A stretch of DNA of 64,000 nt. Source: Pardosa pseudoannulata. Lineage: Eukaryota; Arthropoda; Arachnida; Araneae; Lycosidae. The notes below the pieces were generated by a model. That model saw only the letters and a list, made by a program, of their open reading frames with translations. It was not told the origin of the DNA and made no database searches. Within the stretch, counting starts at the first letter, position 1. The number at the start of each line of letters is the position of its first letter. Both the position numbers and the translations under genes were made by a program. Below are positions 9,764 to 19,884 of this stretch, piece by piece. The DNA lies in the NCBI GenBank assembly GCA_032207245.1, contig JAGEOH010000203.1, positions 1 through 64,000 of the forward strand, written 5' to 3'.

Positions 9764-9932
9764 TGTCGTATCCAGGTTTTAAATACAACTCGATTAGGGA
9801 ATTTACTAAATTTTGTTTATTTTTAGTTTTACCCAGCATGGGGGTAAATTTAAGTTTGCTTAAATAGAAAATGTATGATTAATTTGTAAACTAAGAATGG
9901 AGTGAACTACAAACATGTCTTGTAGTATGACA
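9764..9932 (-). repeat. Solo LTR, Q family (169 bp)
   Basis: Minus-strand homologue of the LTR at 15352-15522. It has the paired CTACAAACATGTCTTGTAG near its outer end, the CCCCC-ATG start (MLGKTKNKQN...) and a leader with SLIELYLKPGYD. Flanked by Helitron sequence on the right edge of the LTR peptide (TAGAT) and by the Tc1 element on the other side, so no duplication can be read. Confidence 0.75.
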
Positions 9933-11368
9933 TATAGCTGCGAAGATACAACAAAATGTGCTTTAAGTGACAATTAATAATAAATTAACATTATATATAA
10001 ACAATTGTTTTTTTAAACTTGTTTTTATGCATTAAAAGTCAAATTTTATAATTAATTTAAGATTTTGTAAAGAAAAAAACGCAAAATTTATAAAATGCCG
10101 CCAAAAGTCAAAAAATTATTATTTAATTATTCTAAAATTGACCCCATATGAGTAAGAAACTAAGCGAAAGCGAAAGAGCTCAAATTTTAGCTCTATGTGA
10201 CCAAAAATACACGTTCTCTAAGATTGCAGAAATCTTTAGAATTAGTGTATCAACAGTCTCTAGTGTATACAAGAAGTATACTGAGCATAATACTTTTTAT
10301 CATAAATGAGGTAATAGTGTAGACTATCTAAGTTTACAACTGCTGTAGCCGAAACCTTACTGTTGAAAAATGAAAAAAATGCAAAGTTGTCGCTACGAAA
10401 GTTAAAAAACGGTGTAGAAAAAGATTGTCAAATAAATATAAGTCATACGACAATCAGACCGTTTATGAATAATATGAACCATTTTGCCTTTTCTTCTCAG
10501 AAAAGATCACTCTTGAAGCCCCAGCACATTTTGGCTAGGCATCAGATATCAGAAGAGTGGATAATGATGTCTATGAAGGATTTTAAAAGCGTTATTTCAA
10601 CGATGAATCTAAATTCAATCTGTTTTATTCGGATGGGAAAGTTTCTGTATGGCGGGAACCCGGAAAAGGATTGTGTTCTAAAAATTTACTGCCTACAGTA
10701 AAATATGGAGGGGTGGTGTAATGGTATGGAGTTGTTTTTCATATTATGGTATTGGAAAACTGGTGTTTATTATGGGTAAAATGGATGCTGCACAATACTT
10801 CAGTATCTTAGCTGAAATTTTGTGTTTGTCAGCAGCAGAAAGGGGACTGCAAAAATATATTTTTCAACAAGACAACGACCCAAAGCCATACATCCAAGCT
10901 GTTACAGAAGTTTTTCACTAACAACAACATTAAAGTACTAAGGTGGCCGGCTAAATCGCCCGATTTAAATCCGATGGAGCATCTTTTGGCGATTTTGAAA
11001 GAGTCAATAAACAGAAATCCACCGAAGAATTTAACAGATTATAAATTTAGAATACAGGAAGAATAGATAAAAATTTCCTTAGAACTGTGTCAAAAACTTT
11101 GTTTGAGTTTTAAGAAAAGAGCTCTAGCTGTTTATAGAGCAAAAAGATAATCATACAAAGTATTAAATAAAATTTTGCGTTTTTTCTTTACATAATCTTA
11201 AATTAATTATAAAATTTGACTCTTAATGCATAAAAACAAGTTTAAAAAAACAATTGTTTATATATAATGTTAATTTATTATAAATTGTCACTTAAAGCAC
11301 ATTTTGTTGTATTTGCGCAGCTATAAAAATGTACTTTTTTTATTTTGCGTTTTTTTCTTTACAAACTG
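9933..11368 (+). mobile_element. Tc1/mariner element with long IR/DR-type ends
   Basis: Long inverted repeats (about 150 bp): left from TATAGCTGCG at 9933 through TAAAGAAAAAAACGCAAAAT near 10090; right from about 11160 to 11330, the reverse complement. The motif TGTAAAGAAAAAAACGCAAAAT-like is present at the inner end of both repeats and again at the outer right end (11341-11368, next to a TA dinucleotide). This is the inverted-repeat/direct-repeat pattern of some Tc1 elements. The outer left copy is missing, probably lost where the LTR at 9764-9932 abuts. Confidence 0.8.
10148..11150 (+). pseudogene. Tc1/mariner transposase, frameshifted
   Basis: It begins at ATG 10148 behind CCCC (10142-10145) with a helix-turn-helix (MSKKLSESERAQIL..., TFSKIAEIFRIS). 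Several frame changes follow. The catalytic triad is still readable: D in DESKFN (about 10600), D in FQQDND (10871), E in SPDLNPME (10977). The spacing fits DD34E once one base shift is allowed. KYGGGGVMVWSCFSYYG lies between. The ORF is interrupted at least three times, so it is inactive. Transposase would act in the nucleus on the inverted repeats. Confidence 0.85.
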
Positions 11369-11646
11369 TATTACTGTAGAAGCATGAATTTTGAACAAGA
11401 TATTGGCGATAATAGAAAACAATGAAATGAGAGAATATGCAAGCAATTTTAAGAAGAGACACAGGAAAATATTGTCTAAAAATCAAATAGTGAGAGCAGC
11501 AAAGAGAGACAACTTGGGCGTATAGACGATTGCATGAAGGCGAAAATGACTCGTGTGTTGTTAGGATCGGGGCTAGTAAAAAGTGTCATTACGATTTGAA
11601 AGGCGTATTTGGTAAGGTTGATGAGACTACCCGCCTGGGGGAGGGA
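11369..11646 (+). pseudogene. Integrase C-terminal remnant of a B/P-like gypsy (element M)
   Basis: Translates in pieces to integrase-tail sequence (CVVRIGASKKCHYDLKG), matching the tail of element B (RYVKKRHYDLKG). It is followed by a polypurine tract (GGGGGAGGGA) and a short LTR starting at 11647. The rest of the element upstream is absent. Confidence 0.7.
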
Positions 11647-11738
11647 TGTTGAATTTTTGGATCAAGATTATTATTCTCCCCGGGGGAAATAATGATCTTG
11701 TTATTTTTTTATAATTGTTTTAAAATTTACCCCATAAA

Positions 11739-12888
11739 ATGGACAAAAGGTATTTCAGAACGAATATACTTGACATAATAGGCAATGATACAGAATCTAT
11801 AATTGCATTCTTAAAGAACAAAGGCTTAATGCAACGAACTATGCTTTGTGACTACTGTTCTGGTTCGATGGTATGGAGACCATACAGAAAGATTAGAGAT
11901 AATTTTGTCTGGAAGTGTGAGAACAGTCTTTGCACAAAATCGATAAGAACAAATTCGTTGTTTGAAGGATCGAGAATTGATCTTAAAATGGCTATATTTG
12001 CTATTTATTTGTGGGGGAAGGAACGTTTCGCTTGAAAACAGCGAGATTAACAAGGTTTTCAAAAAATACTGTTTCAATGATCTACACGTTTTTGGGAACA
12101 ATATTCAGCAAATACTTTGAGAAATATTTTATAAAACTAGGTGGCTCTGGAATTATCTGTCAAATTGATGAAAGTTTGTTTACACACAAACAAAAATATC
12201 ACAAAGGTCGAATTTCAGAACAACACACATGGGTTTTTGGTATAGCTGTGTCACAACCCGGTGATACTTTACCGGTCTGGAGGTACCATTCCAGATAGTT
12301 GCGTATATAACTTGTATTAAATTTTTTATTATTTTTACTCCCGATGTCTCCCATTCCCCTCTTCTTCTATTTTATTTTTATATTTTAATTTTTCAAGAAA
12401 ATTCATTTCTTCATGAAAATTCTTAAAAGTTCGTAAACTAAATTGTAGACAAAATTATGATGTCTACATGTGGGATCATCAGGATACCACAAGTTGATAC
12501 GAGTTTTTCTCCGGCTATAGGATATATGGAGATGGTCGAACGTAGAGATAAAAATACCCTACTTCCAATTATTCAAAAAGTATGTTTACTTGGGACTAAA
12601 ATTTATTCGGATCAATGGGCTGCATATGTAGATATAGAGAATTTAGGTTTTGAACATGAAACTGTAAATCATTTTGAGAATTTAGTAAATCCAACAAATG
12701 GTGTTCACACTCAACACATCGAATCATATTGGTGTAAACAAAAACAGAGAATAAAAGCTATGAAGGGCGTAAAAAAACAATTTTTAAAGTCTTATCTTGA
12801 TGAATATATGTGGATAAATAGATTTGATGATGTCTCTTTTTATAAAATTTGTGAATTTATTAAGGAGTTTGCAGAAATTGGTGAATAA
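11739..12888 (+). pseudogene. Merlin (ISXO2-like) transposase, frameshifted and interrupted
   Basis: ATG at 11739 behind TTTACCCCATAAA. The N-terminal half has a Cys-rich finger (LCDYCSGSMVWRPY, WKCENSLC). The frame changes at a G-run near 12014. D1 is in QIDESLF (about 12166). The gene is then split by a 248-bp LTR (12246-12493). The C-terminal half (12494-12888) carries D2 in YSDQWAAY and E in HIESYWCK. The partial copy at 47882-48508 shows the uninterrupted junction (GIVDTSFSPAI). Inactive. Confidence 0.88.
12246..12493 (-). repeat. Solo LTR inserted in Merlin 1 (about 248 bp)
   Basis: Absent from the sister Merlin at 48393. On the minus strand it opens with the imperfect palindrome TGTGGTATCCTGATGATCCCACA, ends ...GTGACACA, and encodes MGDIGSKNNKKFNTSYIRNY followed by LEWYLQTGKV, the leader motif of the other long LTRs. 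About 120 bp match 62520-62640. The target duplication is not clear (only AG is shared), so exact ends are uncertain by 1-2 bases. Confidence 0.7.
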
Positions 12889-12968
12889 ATAATTTTGCAT
12901 TTTTTTGCATTTGGGGAAAATAATGATCCTGATCCGAATTTTTAGCCCCTAAGCAATAATGCGTAACA

Positions 12969-13564
12969 CTATTTAGAAAATTAAACTCAAGAACCCTCAA
13001 AAGATATAGATGGTATTGCAAGCATTTTTGGAGAGATCTTATGTTAATGTTTTACAGGAAAATTAGAAAACATGCTGGAAGAAATTGATATTCTATACAC
13101 ATTTTCTAAAAATCCTCTAAATGTCAATGTTTGGTATCAATGAATATAAAGGAATTATAGACAAACATTACTTTACAAGCATAAAAGACGACCTTTATTT
13201 AGTATTTAACTTATGAAAACGACATAAAACAATAAAAGCTGGGCATTTTATAAAAGTGTTAATATACAAGATCTGTTTAATTTCAAAATTGATGTTATAA
13301 TTATCGTAGTAATCTAGTTATACCAAATTCTATTTGATAAACATATCTATAAGTACTTTTCAATTTAAACCTCTAATAAATGGCTGGGCAAATAAAGACC
13401 ATAAACATTAATAATAATATATCAGCAATTTGATAATTCATGAAAATCTAGGTAAAACATATACAGGGAATACAAATTTTGATTTTGCGGTAGAAAACGA
13501 TTTTATAGAACGTTTTTTGATAATCTGCTTTTAAATTATTCAAACCGTGTTTTATTTTTGGTGT
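12969..13564. other. Unassigned AT-rich stretch (about 600 bp)
   Basis: Many stops in all frames. No LTR, terminal repeat or conserved protein motif recognised. Likely old decayed TE or host intergenic DNA. Confidence 0.5.
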
Positions 13565-13667
13565 TGTAGTAAAAACCTACATGAGAATGTTTATTTGTTT
13601 GTTTATATTTTAATATAACAGTATTTATTTATTTGTTTTAATTAAATAAAACTATATAAGGTTTCCA
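13565..13667 (+). repeat. LTR fragment related to element A
   Basis: TGTAGTAAAAACCTACATG followed by GTTTATTTGTTTGTTTA...ACTATATAAGG aligns with the first about 100 bp of A's LTR (29259 onward). Cut on the right by Merlin 2. Confidence 0.65.
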
Positions 13668-14715
13668 GGTCTATGGTCTATTCCCGAGTAATTAAGGGTT
13701 TTTTTGAAGTAGATTGCCCGGGAATAGGCCCTGATCTAATAAGTTTTTTAACCCCTAAAAATTCATTTTGAACATGAACCAAAAGGAATCCGGTCCGAAT
13801 TTTTCACAATATGCAGTAGAGTATTGTGACCACCATGGTTAGTTAAATTCTAAACAAATATGTTTACATTGTGGTAATATTGTGCGATTTGAGGTCAATT
13901 CTACATATACAAACGGCCATCGCTTAAGATGTATGAATGTAGGATGCAGAAAAAGTGAAACATTTTTAGGAGGGTTAAGTATAAATAATCCATAAGATAC
14001 AACTTAATGAATACTTATTTATAGTTTATTCTTGGCTTGAGAAAAGTTATGAATATACCTTATTAAAGAATTCGGAGGTTTCGTTGAATTCAATTAAAAG
14101 AATTAAAAGACTTTTAATTAAATTAGTAGTAGCCGAAAACATGGAAAATAGGTCAAGACTTGAAGAAAAATATCCGGTCCAGGTAGATGAAAGTATTATA
14201 GTAAGAAGAAACTTGATAAAATCACCCTCTCAGACATATGATTGTATTAAAAGAGGAACTTGGTTAGTAGAAGCAATAGAGGAATGTACGAGGATCCTAG
14301 TTTTAGAAATGGTTCCTAACAGGAAGAAAGAAACACTGCTAAAGTTCATAAAAGATAATTTATTTGTGTGTTCTAAAGTCATCACCGATGGCCATCCTTC
14401 CTATCCATATGCAATAGCGGGATAAAAGACAAACATAAACAGGTTAATCATCAAGAAGGTTCTAAGAATGCTCAAGGGTACCACACGAATCTCATAGAAG
14501 GAGAATGAGCTCTATTTAAAGCAGAACTTAAAAGAATAAAAGGCGTTCCTAGGTCCGAAATAACTGGTTAAATTAAAGAATACCTCTGGAGCAGGACAAA
14601 TATAAAGGATCACTTTATTGAATCCTTTAAACTAGCAATTTTACAACTAATGTAACTTTTATTTGAATTCCAATAAATATTTATAATTTTTTGTTATGCA
14701 CTTATTTATTGAGGG
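13668..14715 (+). mobile_element. Merlin element 2, right end unclear
   Basis: The left end has the paired blocks CTATTCCCGAG and GCCCGGGAATAGGCCC followed by TGATC, the hairpin-plus-GATC design of the other Merlin ends. It contains a transposase pseudogene. The right boundary is only bracketed by the start of Helitron homology at about 14722. Confidence 0.65.
13774..14655 (+). pseudogene. Merlin transposase, decayed
   Basis: MNQKESGPNF... start; Cys pairs CLHCGNIVRF and CMNVGCRKSETFLGG. D1 in QVDESIIV (about 14190), D2 in ITDGHPSYPY (about 14386), then a decayed C-terminal part with LIEGE-like and KRIKGVPRSE. Several stops and frame changes. Distinct from the other Merlin families here. Confidence 0.75.
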
Positions 14716-15114
14716 TTATAACCTCGACATTATATGATAACAATGAAACTGACCAATACATAAATACAAGATATGTAAGTGCACCAGAAGCAACATGCAG
14801 ACTATTAGAATTTAAAATACATAATAGATCACACAAGATAATTAGATTACCAGTACATCTACCAAGAGAACAAATGATAAGATTTAATGAAGGAGCAGAC
14901 AAAGAAGAATTGTATAATAAACTAAACAAAGACACACACTTAACAGCATACTTTAAACTACAACAATATAATATAGAAGCAAGACAATATTATTACACAG
15001 AAATACCCTTACACTACATATTTGCAAATGGTAAATGACATAAAAGACAAAGATTAAAAGACAAGATAATAACAAGGTTATATACTGTAAGTTCTACAGA
15101 AAAAGAAAGGTATT

Positions 15115-15284
15115 TGTGGTATGCACCCTATAGTTTAGGATGTCATCAAGGCCTTCATACACTCTACTACATTTTTATAAATTTGTTGAGAAGGGTATGG
15201 AAAATCCAAAAGGAAATAAAACTTTTGATTTAAAATGTACGAACATTTCGCTTGTATAAATGTTCTGTCGTGCCCACCACGACA
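15115..15284 (+). repeat. Solo LTR, O family (170 bp), TSD GTATT
   Basis: Perfect 5-bp duplication GTATT at 15110-15114 and 15285-15289. The unoccupied site is present in Helitron X at about 58690 (AAAGGTATTATCTACG). Ends TGTGGTATGCACCC and TGTCGTG-CCCAC-CACGACA. Confidence 0.95.
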
Positions 15285-15351
15285 GTATTATTTACGAACA
15301 TTACTTTTGAACGTTAAAGGTGCAACATCATTTGTAGATTCTAGAACATAT

Positions 15352-15522
15352 TGTGGTACTACAAGACATGTTTGTAGTTGACCACATTTTTAGTTTAAAA
15401 CTTTAATCATATTTTCCCTATTTAAGAAAAATTTAAATTTACTCCCACGCAGGGTAAGACTAACAATAAAAATGTTTTAGTAAATTCCCTTATCGAGTTG
15501 TATTTGAAAACGGGATACGACA
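15352..15522 (+). repeat. Solo LTR, Q family (171 bp), TSD CATAT
   Basis: Perfect duplication CATAT at 15347-15351 and 15523-15527. Opens with a hairpin (TGTGGTACTACAAGACATG...GTAGTTGACCACA) and ends GGGATACGACA. Encodes a leader with LVNSLIELYLKTGYDT, but the start ATG seen in the related LTR at 63624 is ACG here. Confidence 0.92.
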
Positions 15523-15650
15523 CATATAACAATAAAACATACAATACATTTGAAGAAGCTGCATATGCAAGACGATTGTTTTTAGATTATAATGAACAAA
15601 CAAATTTATTAAAAGAAGAAGTATCTACACAATTACTTTCTACTTGTTAG

Positions 15651-15900
15651 ACATATGCAAGATAATGTGTATTTATTAATAAAATACACTCTTGGCCAAA
15701 AAAAAGGGGACTATTAAAAAAATGAGAATAAAGTATCAGGCATTTTTTTATATACCCAAGTGTCTAATATATGGACACTATAATTACTTATAAACTTAGT
15801 TAATGTTTTACTTCTTGTTATAAGTTTCTGACAATTTACTAATTGCATATTTTTGAATTCAATTAAAAAAAAGTGAACTAAAAAATTTAATAGCATGTAT
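15651..15900. other. Unassigned spacer between Helitron fragment and element N
   Basis: No coding or repeat signal that I can assign. Confidence 0.5.
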
Positions 15901-16089
15901 TGTTGTGTACAGGTTCAGACATACGAGATTTATGTAAAGATTTATTTCTCTTGGGCATCCTCTCTTGTTTGTGATTCCACTATTTATGTTTCGAAGTATG
16001 ATTTATCAAAACATAAACAAACAATAGATGATGTCAAACATAGAGAAATCATTGACCATCAAAAGAGAATGATCTATGATTACACGACA
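15901..16089 (-). repeat. 3' LTR of element N
   Basis: 189 bp; matches 19697-19884 with a few substitutions and small indels. Confidence 0.92.
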
Positions 16090-16819
16090 TTCTCCCCACC
16101 TCAGGAGAAGCCTCCCACTCCTCGTTTTCTGCGGTCTCCATAAGCTGTAGATCTCTCCTATTTACTACAAACTCCTCATCAAACGGGTCTCTAATACGAT
16201 ATCCACATTTACCAAGAACTTTAGTCACAATAAATGGTCCTTTCCATTTAGAATCCAGTTTATTCCAAATTTCGCTATCTTGTTTTCTCCGTAGAACAAC
16301 ATCATTTACGAGCAGGTCATCAGTATTGTCGACTTTAACATCTTTATCGATTTCTTTCTGACGGATTTCCCTCTCTGTCGAATGCAATCGTTCTAACATG
16401 AACTTCAATCTCTCCACCAGCAAAGTATTCTCTTCTTTTACAAAGTTGTCCTCTAACCTAACCGGCTCGGCAAAACTTCTCGGGAGTATTCCATATAACA
16501 GCTCGAACGGACTTATTTTCGATTTCGCCCTAGGGATTATCCTATACGCAAAAGTTGCTAGTTCTAAAAAATCATCCCATTCTTTCCATCTTTCATTGCA
16601 CAGCTTCATCAGCTTTCCGACCAAAGTCTGGTTTAACCTCTCTACTGCTCCATTGCATTTGGGATTAAAGGCTGCCGTGTACGTCTTTTTGATATTCAGA
16701 AGGCTACAAGTTTTCTCAACAATCCTATTCAGGAACTCTCTCCCTCTGTCGGATAAAAGCTCTTCTGGGGGTCCATGAATACATGATATAGCTATAATGA
16801 ATTTCGCTATCTCATCCAT
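16049..16819 (-). CDS. Integrase catalytic and C-terminal part (element N)
   Basis: 256-residue frame running into the 3' LTR. Contains LLSDRGREF (D2), NGAVERLNQT (E), then RIIPRAKSKISPFELLYG and the SH3-like tail (KLDSKWKGPFIVTKVLG), typical of long gypsy integrases. The upstream part with D1 is in another frame (16807-17865), so a frameshift near 16810-16860 separates them. Without correction it is not a functional integrase. Confidence 0.88.
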   Translation of the reverse strand: MDEIAKFIIAISCIHGPPEELLSDRGREFLNRIVEKTCSLLNIKKTYTAAFNPKCNGAVERLNQTLVGKLMKLCNERWKEWDDFLELATFAYRIIPRAKSKISPFELLYGILPRSFAEPVRLEDNFVKEENTLLVERLKFMLERLHSTEREIRQKEIDKDVKVDNTDDLLVNDVVLRRKQDSEIWNKLDSKWKGPFIVTKVLGKCGYRIRDPFDEEFVVNRRDLQLMETAENEEWEASPEVGRMSCNHRSFSFDGQ

Positions 16820-17865
16820 TGATTTAGATTTAAGAGGCCTTGCCTCTGCCCAAAGGGCAGGTAGTCCATAGCTACTATAATATACCTATTTCCTTTATAT
16901 GACGTCGGTAAAGGGCCAACCAAATCAATGCCAACCTTCCTAAAAGGGTACTCCAACTCAGTTCTATGTATTTTAAGAGATTTTTTCCGCTTTGCAAATA
17001 GTTTACATGTCTCACATGTGTTGAGGACCGAAACTATGTCTTTATACATTCTTTTCCCAGGATTCTGTTTGCTTAAATGAATGTATGTAGTGACGATTCC
17101 GGCATGACCCAGATCTTCATGTATCTTCCGTATTTCTTGATGATGTTCATCATTTGTATCCCTAACAGAAACTTCTAACACCTCATGATCACATCCTTTT
17201 TGTCTCGACAGTAAATCCGCAATCTCGTTCATGCTACCTCTGATGTACTCAATTTTGAAGTTAAATTCCTGAAGATACAAGTTCCAACGCATAACTCTTC
17301 CATATGCATCTTGTAGATCCAATAACCATTTTAGTGCCTGATGGTCGGTTCTGATTATGAATTCATTGCATAGATATACCCTGAACTGTTTAATACACCA
17401 TATTATTGCTAAACACTTCTTTTCTGTAACAGTGTAGTTCAATTCCGCTTTGTTAAGCCGTCGTGATACGAAGAATATCGGCATTTCCTTGTCATTTTCT
17501 ACCTGCACCAGAGAACCTCCAACGCAATTCCCCGAAGCGTCCGCATACACAATAAATTTCTTGTCAAAGTTCGGCAGGCATAACCCTATGCTGTCTCGAA
17601 TTCTTATTTTAAGTGTTTCAAAAGCCTTTTCCGCTTCGTCACTCCACTTAAATTTCACATTCCCTGTTAAGTCGTACAGCGGCGACATAATCTGCGCATA
17701 ATCTTTAATGAATTTTCTGAAGTATCCTGTAAAACCTATGAATCTACTTATTTCCTTTTTATTGAGAGGTCTATCAAAGCTAATGGTCTTCGATCTCTTG
17801 ACCAGCAGTATCTGTAATTTCCCTTCCGCAATTTCGTATCCCAAAAACATAATCTCTGATTTCAA
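16807..17865 (-). CDS. RT C-terminus, RNase H and integrase N-terminus (element N)
   Basis: 352 residues: RT thumb (FIGFTGYFRKFIKDYA), RNase H (VYADASGNCVGG, TEKKCLAIIW, RTDHQALKWLL, ADLLSRQ), integrase zinc region (HEDLGHAG.., CETCKLF) and first catalytic D (VGIDLVGPLP). A frameshift at its end (YLPFGQRQG...) leads into 16049-16819; another at its start separates it from the YLDD-bearing frame. Confidence 0.9.
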   Translation of the reverse strand: MKSEIMFLGYEIAEGKLQILLVKRSKTISFDRPLNKKEISRFIGFTGYFRKFIKDYAQIMSPLYDLTGNVKFKWSDEAEKAFETLKIRIRDSIGLCLPNFDKKFIVYADASGNCVGGSLVQVENDKEMPIFFVSRRLNKAELNYTVTEKKCLAIIWCIKQFRVYLCNEFIIRTDHQALKWLLDLQDAYGRVMRWNLYLQEFNFKIEYIRGSMNEIADLLSRQKGCDHEVLEVSVRDTNDEHHQEIRKIHEDLGHAGIVTTYIHLSKQNPGKRMYKDIVSVLNTCETCKLFAKRKKSLKIHRTELEYPFRKVGIDLVGPLPTSYKGNRYIIVAMDYLPFGQRQGLLNLNQWMR

Positions 17866-19019
17866 GAGCTTACATTTTTAACGTTAACTTTGAATCCTAT
17901 ATCGTCTAGAATCTTTAAAACCACTTTCAAGTGTCCTAAGTGTTTCTCCTCCTTTCTCGAGAAGATTAGAATATCATCCAGATATACAATCACAAATCTG
18001 TACAAGAATTTTGATAATATCGAATTCATTACCTTCTGAAAAGTGAATGGTGCGTTAATTAATCCAAATGGCATCCGCAACCACTCGTAACACCCTTCTC
18101 TTGTCATAAACGCCGTCTTATGTTGATCCTCTTTCTTCACCCGTATTTGGTGATATCCCGATTCCAAGTCTAATGATGTGAAAACCCGTGCTTTCCGAGA
18201 ACGTCGATTGCATCGTCTATTCTGGGAATCGGATATTCCTCCTTCACCGTTATTTTGTTCAATTTTCGGTAATCCACGCAAAATCTCACAGCGCCATCTT
18301 TTTTTTCTGACAAGTACCGCAGGAGATAAGTAACTACTAGTGCTTTCCCTTATCAATCCTTTCCTCAACAATGTCTGTACTTCGTCTTTTATTATCCTAT
18401 TTTCTTCTTGTGACCTCCTATATCTTGCACAATTTAGGAATCCTTTGTCCTCCAAAGTTTTAATCCTGTGTTCGATCAAGAGATTTATAGGCCTCCCTGG
18501 TTTGTAAAATAAATCCTCAAATTTACGGAGCAAATGTGTGCATTTCTCTTGCCACTTCCTGCCTATTTTAGGGTCTCCAATGTCAATCGTCTCTTTTATG
18601 ACATCGTTCTCATTCCTCTCAGCCACGTACACCTCTGCAGCTGTTATAACCGGCTTGTTCTTAGACTGCCTTTCTATATAAGGAAGAAGGTTGAGTCTAT
18701 GAATATCGCTGATACCAAGTATCGCCTCTTCGCTGACTTCTTCGACGACTAGGAAATTAACTTCAACTTTCCGATTCGTATCTGCCTTCTTGATGCTAAT
18801 CTTGGTGGTCCCGACCGTCCTCAGGGACCCACACACTTTTTTTAGCTCGATGCCTTTCTTTTCAAAATCCAATCCGAACTTGTCGATCATATTTCGTGAA
18901 ATGAGAGATACGGATGCGCCTGTATCTAGCAACGTGTTCACGCCGCCTTTTCCCATCTCCAATGTAATTCTCGGTCTAATATCTCCACTACTCACTCTGT
19001 TCGAGGCTTTTATAATCAT
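17862..19019 (-). CDS. Protease and RT (element N)
   Basis: 385 residues. Protease at the start ([15 protein letters not shown]). RT carries HRIKT..., [43 protein letters not shown] and the YLDD box. About 40 codons after VLVRKK are out of the family's frame and return near ARVFTSLD, so two compensating indels exist around 18190-18300. The frame closes just before RNase H. Confidence 0.88.
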   Translation of the reverse strand: MIIKASNRVSSGDIRPRITLEMGKGGVNTLLDTGASVSLISRNMIDKFGLDFEKKGIELKKVCGSLRTVGTTKISIKKADTNRKVEVNFLVVEEVSEEAILGISDIHRLNLLPYIERQSKNKPVITAAEVYVAERNENDVIKETIDIGDPKIGRKWQEKCTHLLRKFEDLFYKPGRPINLLIEHRIKTLEDKGFLNCARYRRSQEENRIIKDEVQTLLRKGLIRESTSSYLSPAVLVRKKRWRCEILRGLPKIEQNNGEGGISDSQNRRCNRRSRKARVFTSLDLESGYHQIRVKKEDQHKTAFMTREGCYEWLRMPFGLINAPFTFQKVMNSILSKFLYRFVIVYLDDILIFSRKEEKHLGHLKVVLKILDDIGFKVNVKNVSS

Positions 19020-19041
19020 GTAACATTTTTTCTCTTTAGTG

Positions 19042-19775
19042 CTAGGCTTCTGACTTTCTTTGGGTACGTTCGCCGGTTTCTTCTCTTGAGTATGATAAAA
19101 GTGTCAAATCTCGCTCGCGAGAATTGTAGTATCCTGACACTTTTGTGTCCTCGGCTTTCCTTCTTTCCTCTCGTCTCAAGGATCCTCTATTTATAAAATC
19201 CTCTTCTTCCTTTATGAGTGAAATTAATTCTTTCCAGTCTCTAATTTTCCTAAGTTCTCTCCTTAGTGCATTTGGAACCTTTTTATCCAATGCTTCTTTC
19301 ACGAATTCAAATCTCTCCTTATTTTTACCGGCTAGCTTCTTGAGTTTATAACAGAAGTCTAGGACATCCCCCTCTTGGGCCTTGATGGATAAGAAGCCAA
19401 AAAGCCTTCTCCTCGGATACACATTCTTTTTCTCCGAACTCTGCCTGGAACATTTCCTTGAATGTTGCGTAATCCAGGAACTCTTACTCAAACGCTTCGT
19501 ACCAACTCAGCGCTTTCCCCTTCAGATTCGCCTTGGTATTTTTTGCAGTCTTTCGAGGGTCTATTCGTCCTCTACTCGCAAAAACTGTCTCAGGAAATCT
19601 TTTGTACTCTCTCCCTTCCAGAAAATGTACAGCTAATATTGAGCATACCTCTCAGGAGTTCTATCAGGCCTTGGTCCTCCTCCCTGTTACCACCATTGTT
19701 GTGTACCGGTTCAGACATACGAGATTTATGTAAAGATTTATTTCTCTTGGGCATAATCCGTTGTTTGTGATTCAC
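19042..19775 (-). pseudogene. Gag of element N, starts inside the 5' LTR
   Basis: On the minus strand an ATG in the LTR (MPKRNKSLHKSRMSEPVHNN, about 19698-19757) reads across the LTR/primer-binding-site junction. A frame change in the 19490-19600 region leads to 19042-19491, a charged helical Gag (DVLDFCYKLKKLAGKNKERF). No clear zinc knuckle. At least one frameshift. Confidence 0.7.
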
Positions 19776-19884
19776 TATTTATGTTTCGAAGTATGATTTA
19801 TCAAAACATAAGCAAACAATAGATGATGTCAAACATAGAGGAATCATTGACCATCAAAAGAGAATGATCTATGATTACACGACA
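19697..19884 (-). repeat. 5' LTR of element N
   Basis: 188 bp; pair of 15901-16089. Contains the gag start. Confidence 0.92.

Larger units (their letters stand above)
11659..12935 (+). mobile_element. Merlin element 1 (1277 bp, perfect 8-bp TSD)
   Basis: Flanked by GAATTTTT at 11651-11658 and 12936-12943. The ends are inverted: left GGATCAAGATTATTATTC, right (complement) GGATCAGGATCATTATTTTC. Each end is itself hairpin-like (AAGATTATTATT..CCCCGGGG..AATAATGATCTT). It contains a DDE transposase pseudogene and a nested solo LTR. Merlin elements make 8-9 bp duplications, as seen here. Confidence 0.92.
11647..12968 (+). repeat. 37-bp LTR of element M, split by a Merlin
   Basis: TGTTGAATTTTT (11647-11658) is followed, after the Merlin and its second target copy, by AGCCCCTAAGCAATAATGCG...AACA (12944-12968). 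The joined 37 bp align with P's 38-bp LTR (CCCC in the middle, TAACA end). The Merlin TSD GAATTTTT lies inside this LTR. Confidence 0.6.
14722..15650 (+). pseudogene. Helitron Rep/helicase fragment with two solo LTRs in it
   Basis: Three Helitron pieces: 14722-15114 (YINTRYVSAPEATCRLLEF, HKIIRLPVHLPREQ, YYYTEIPLHYIFANG), 15285-15351 and 15523-15650 (TYNTFEEAAYARRLF). They match 58300-58800 in Helitron X. An in-frame TGA at 15036-15038 replaces the Trp of the X copy (GEWHKRQ). Truncated on both sides. Plus-strand orientation. Confidence 0.85.
15901..19884 (-). mobile_element. Gypsy element N (189/188-bp LTRs, no TSD)
   Basis: LTRs at 15901-16089 and 19697-19884 are near identical (TGTTGTGTAC...TTACACGACA). 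On the minus strand the LTR is followed by a TGGTGGTAACAGG primer-binding site, and a purine-rich tract (GAGGTGGGGAGAA) precedes the 3' LTR. Flanks TGTAT (left) and GAGAA (right) differ, and the right flank is mid-integrase of another element. Gag, protease, RT, RNase H and integrase are all present, broken by a few frameshifts. Confidence 0.92.

Noticed and set aside
12240..12500. Intron in a Merlin transposase
   Set aside because: No splice-site pair fits. The inserted block is a repeated LTR found also at 62508-62640 and carries its own leader ORF.
14691..15038. Independent host gene of 115 aa
   Set aside because: Matches Helitron Rep/helicase sequence at 58300-58620.
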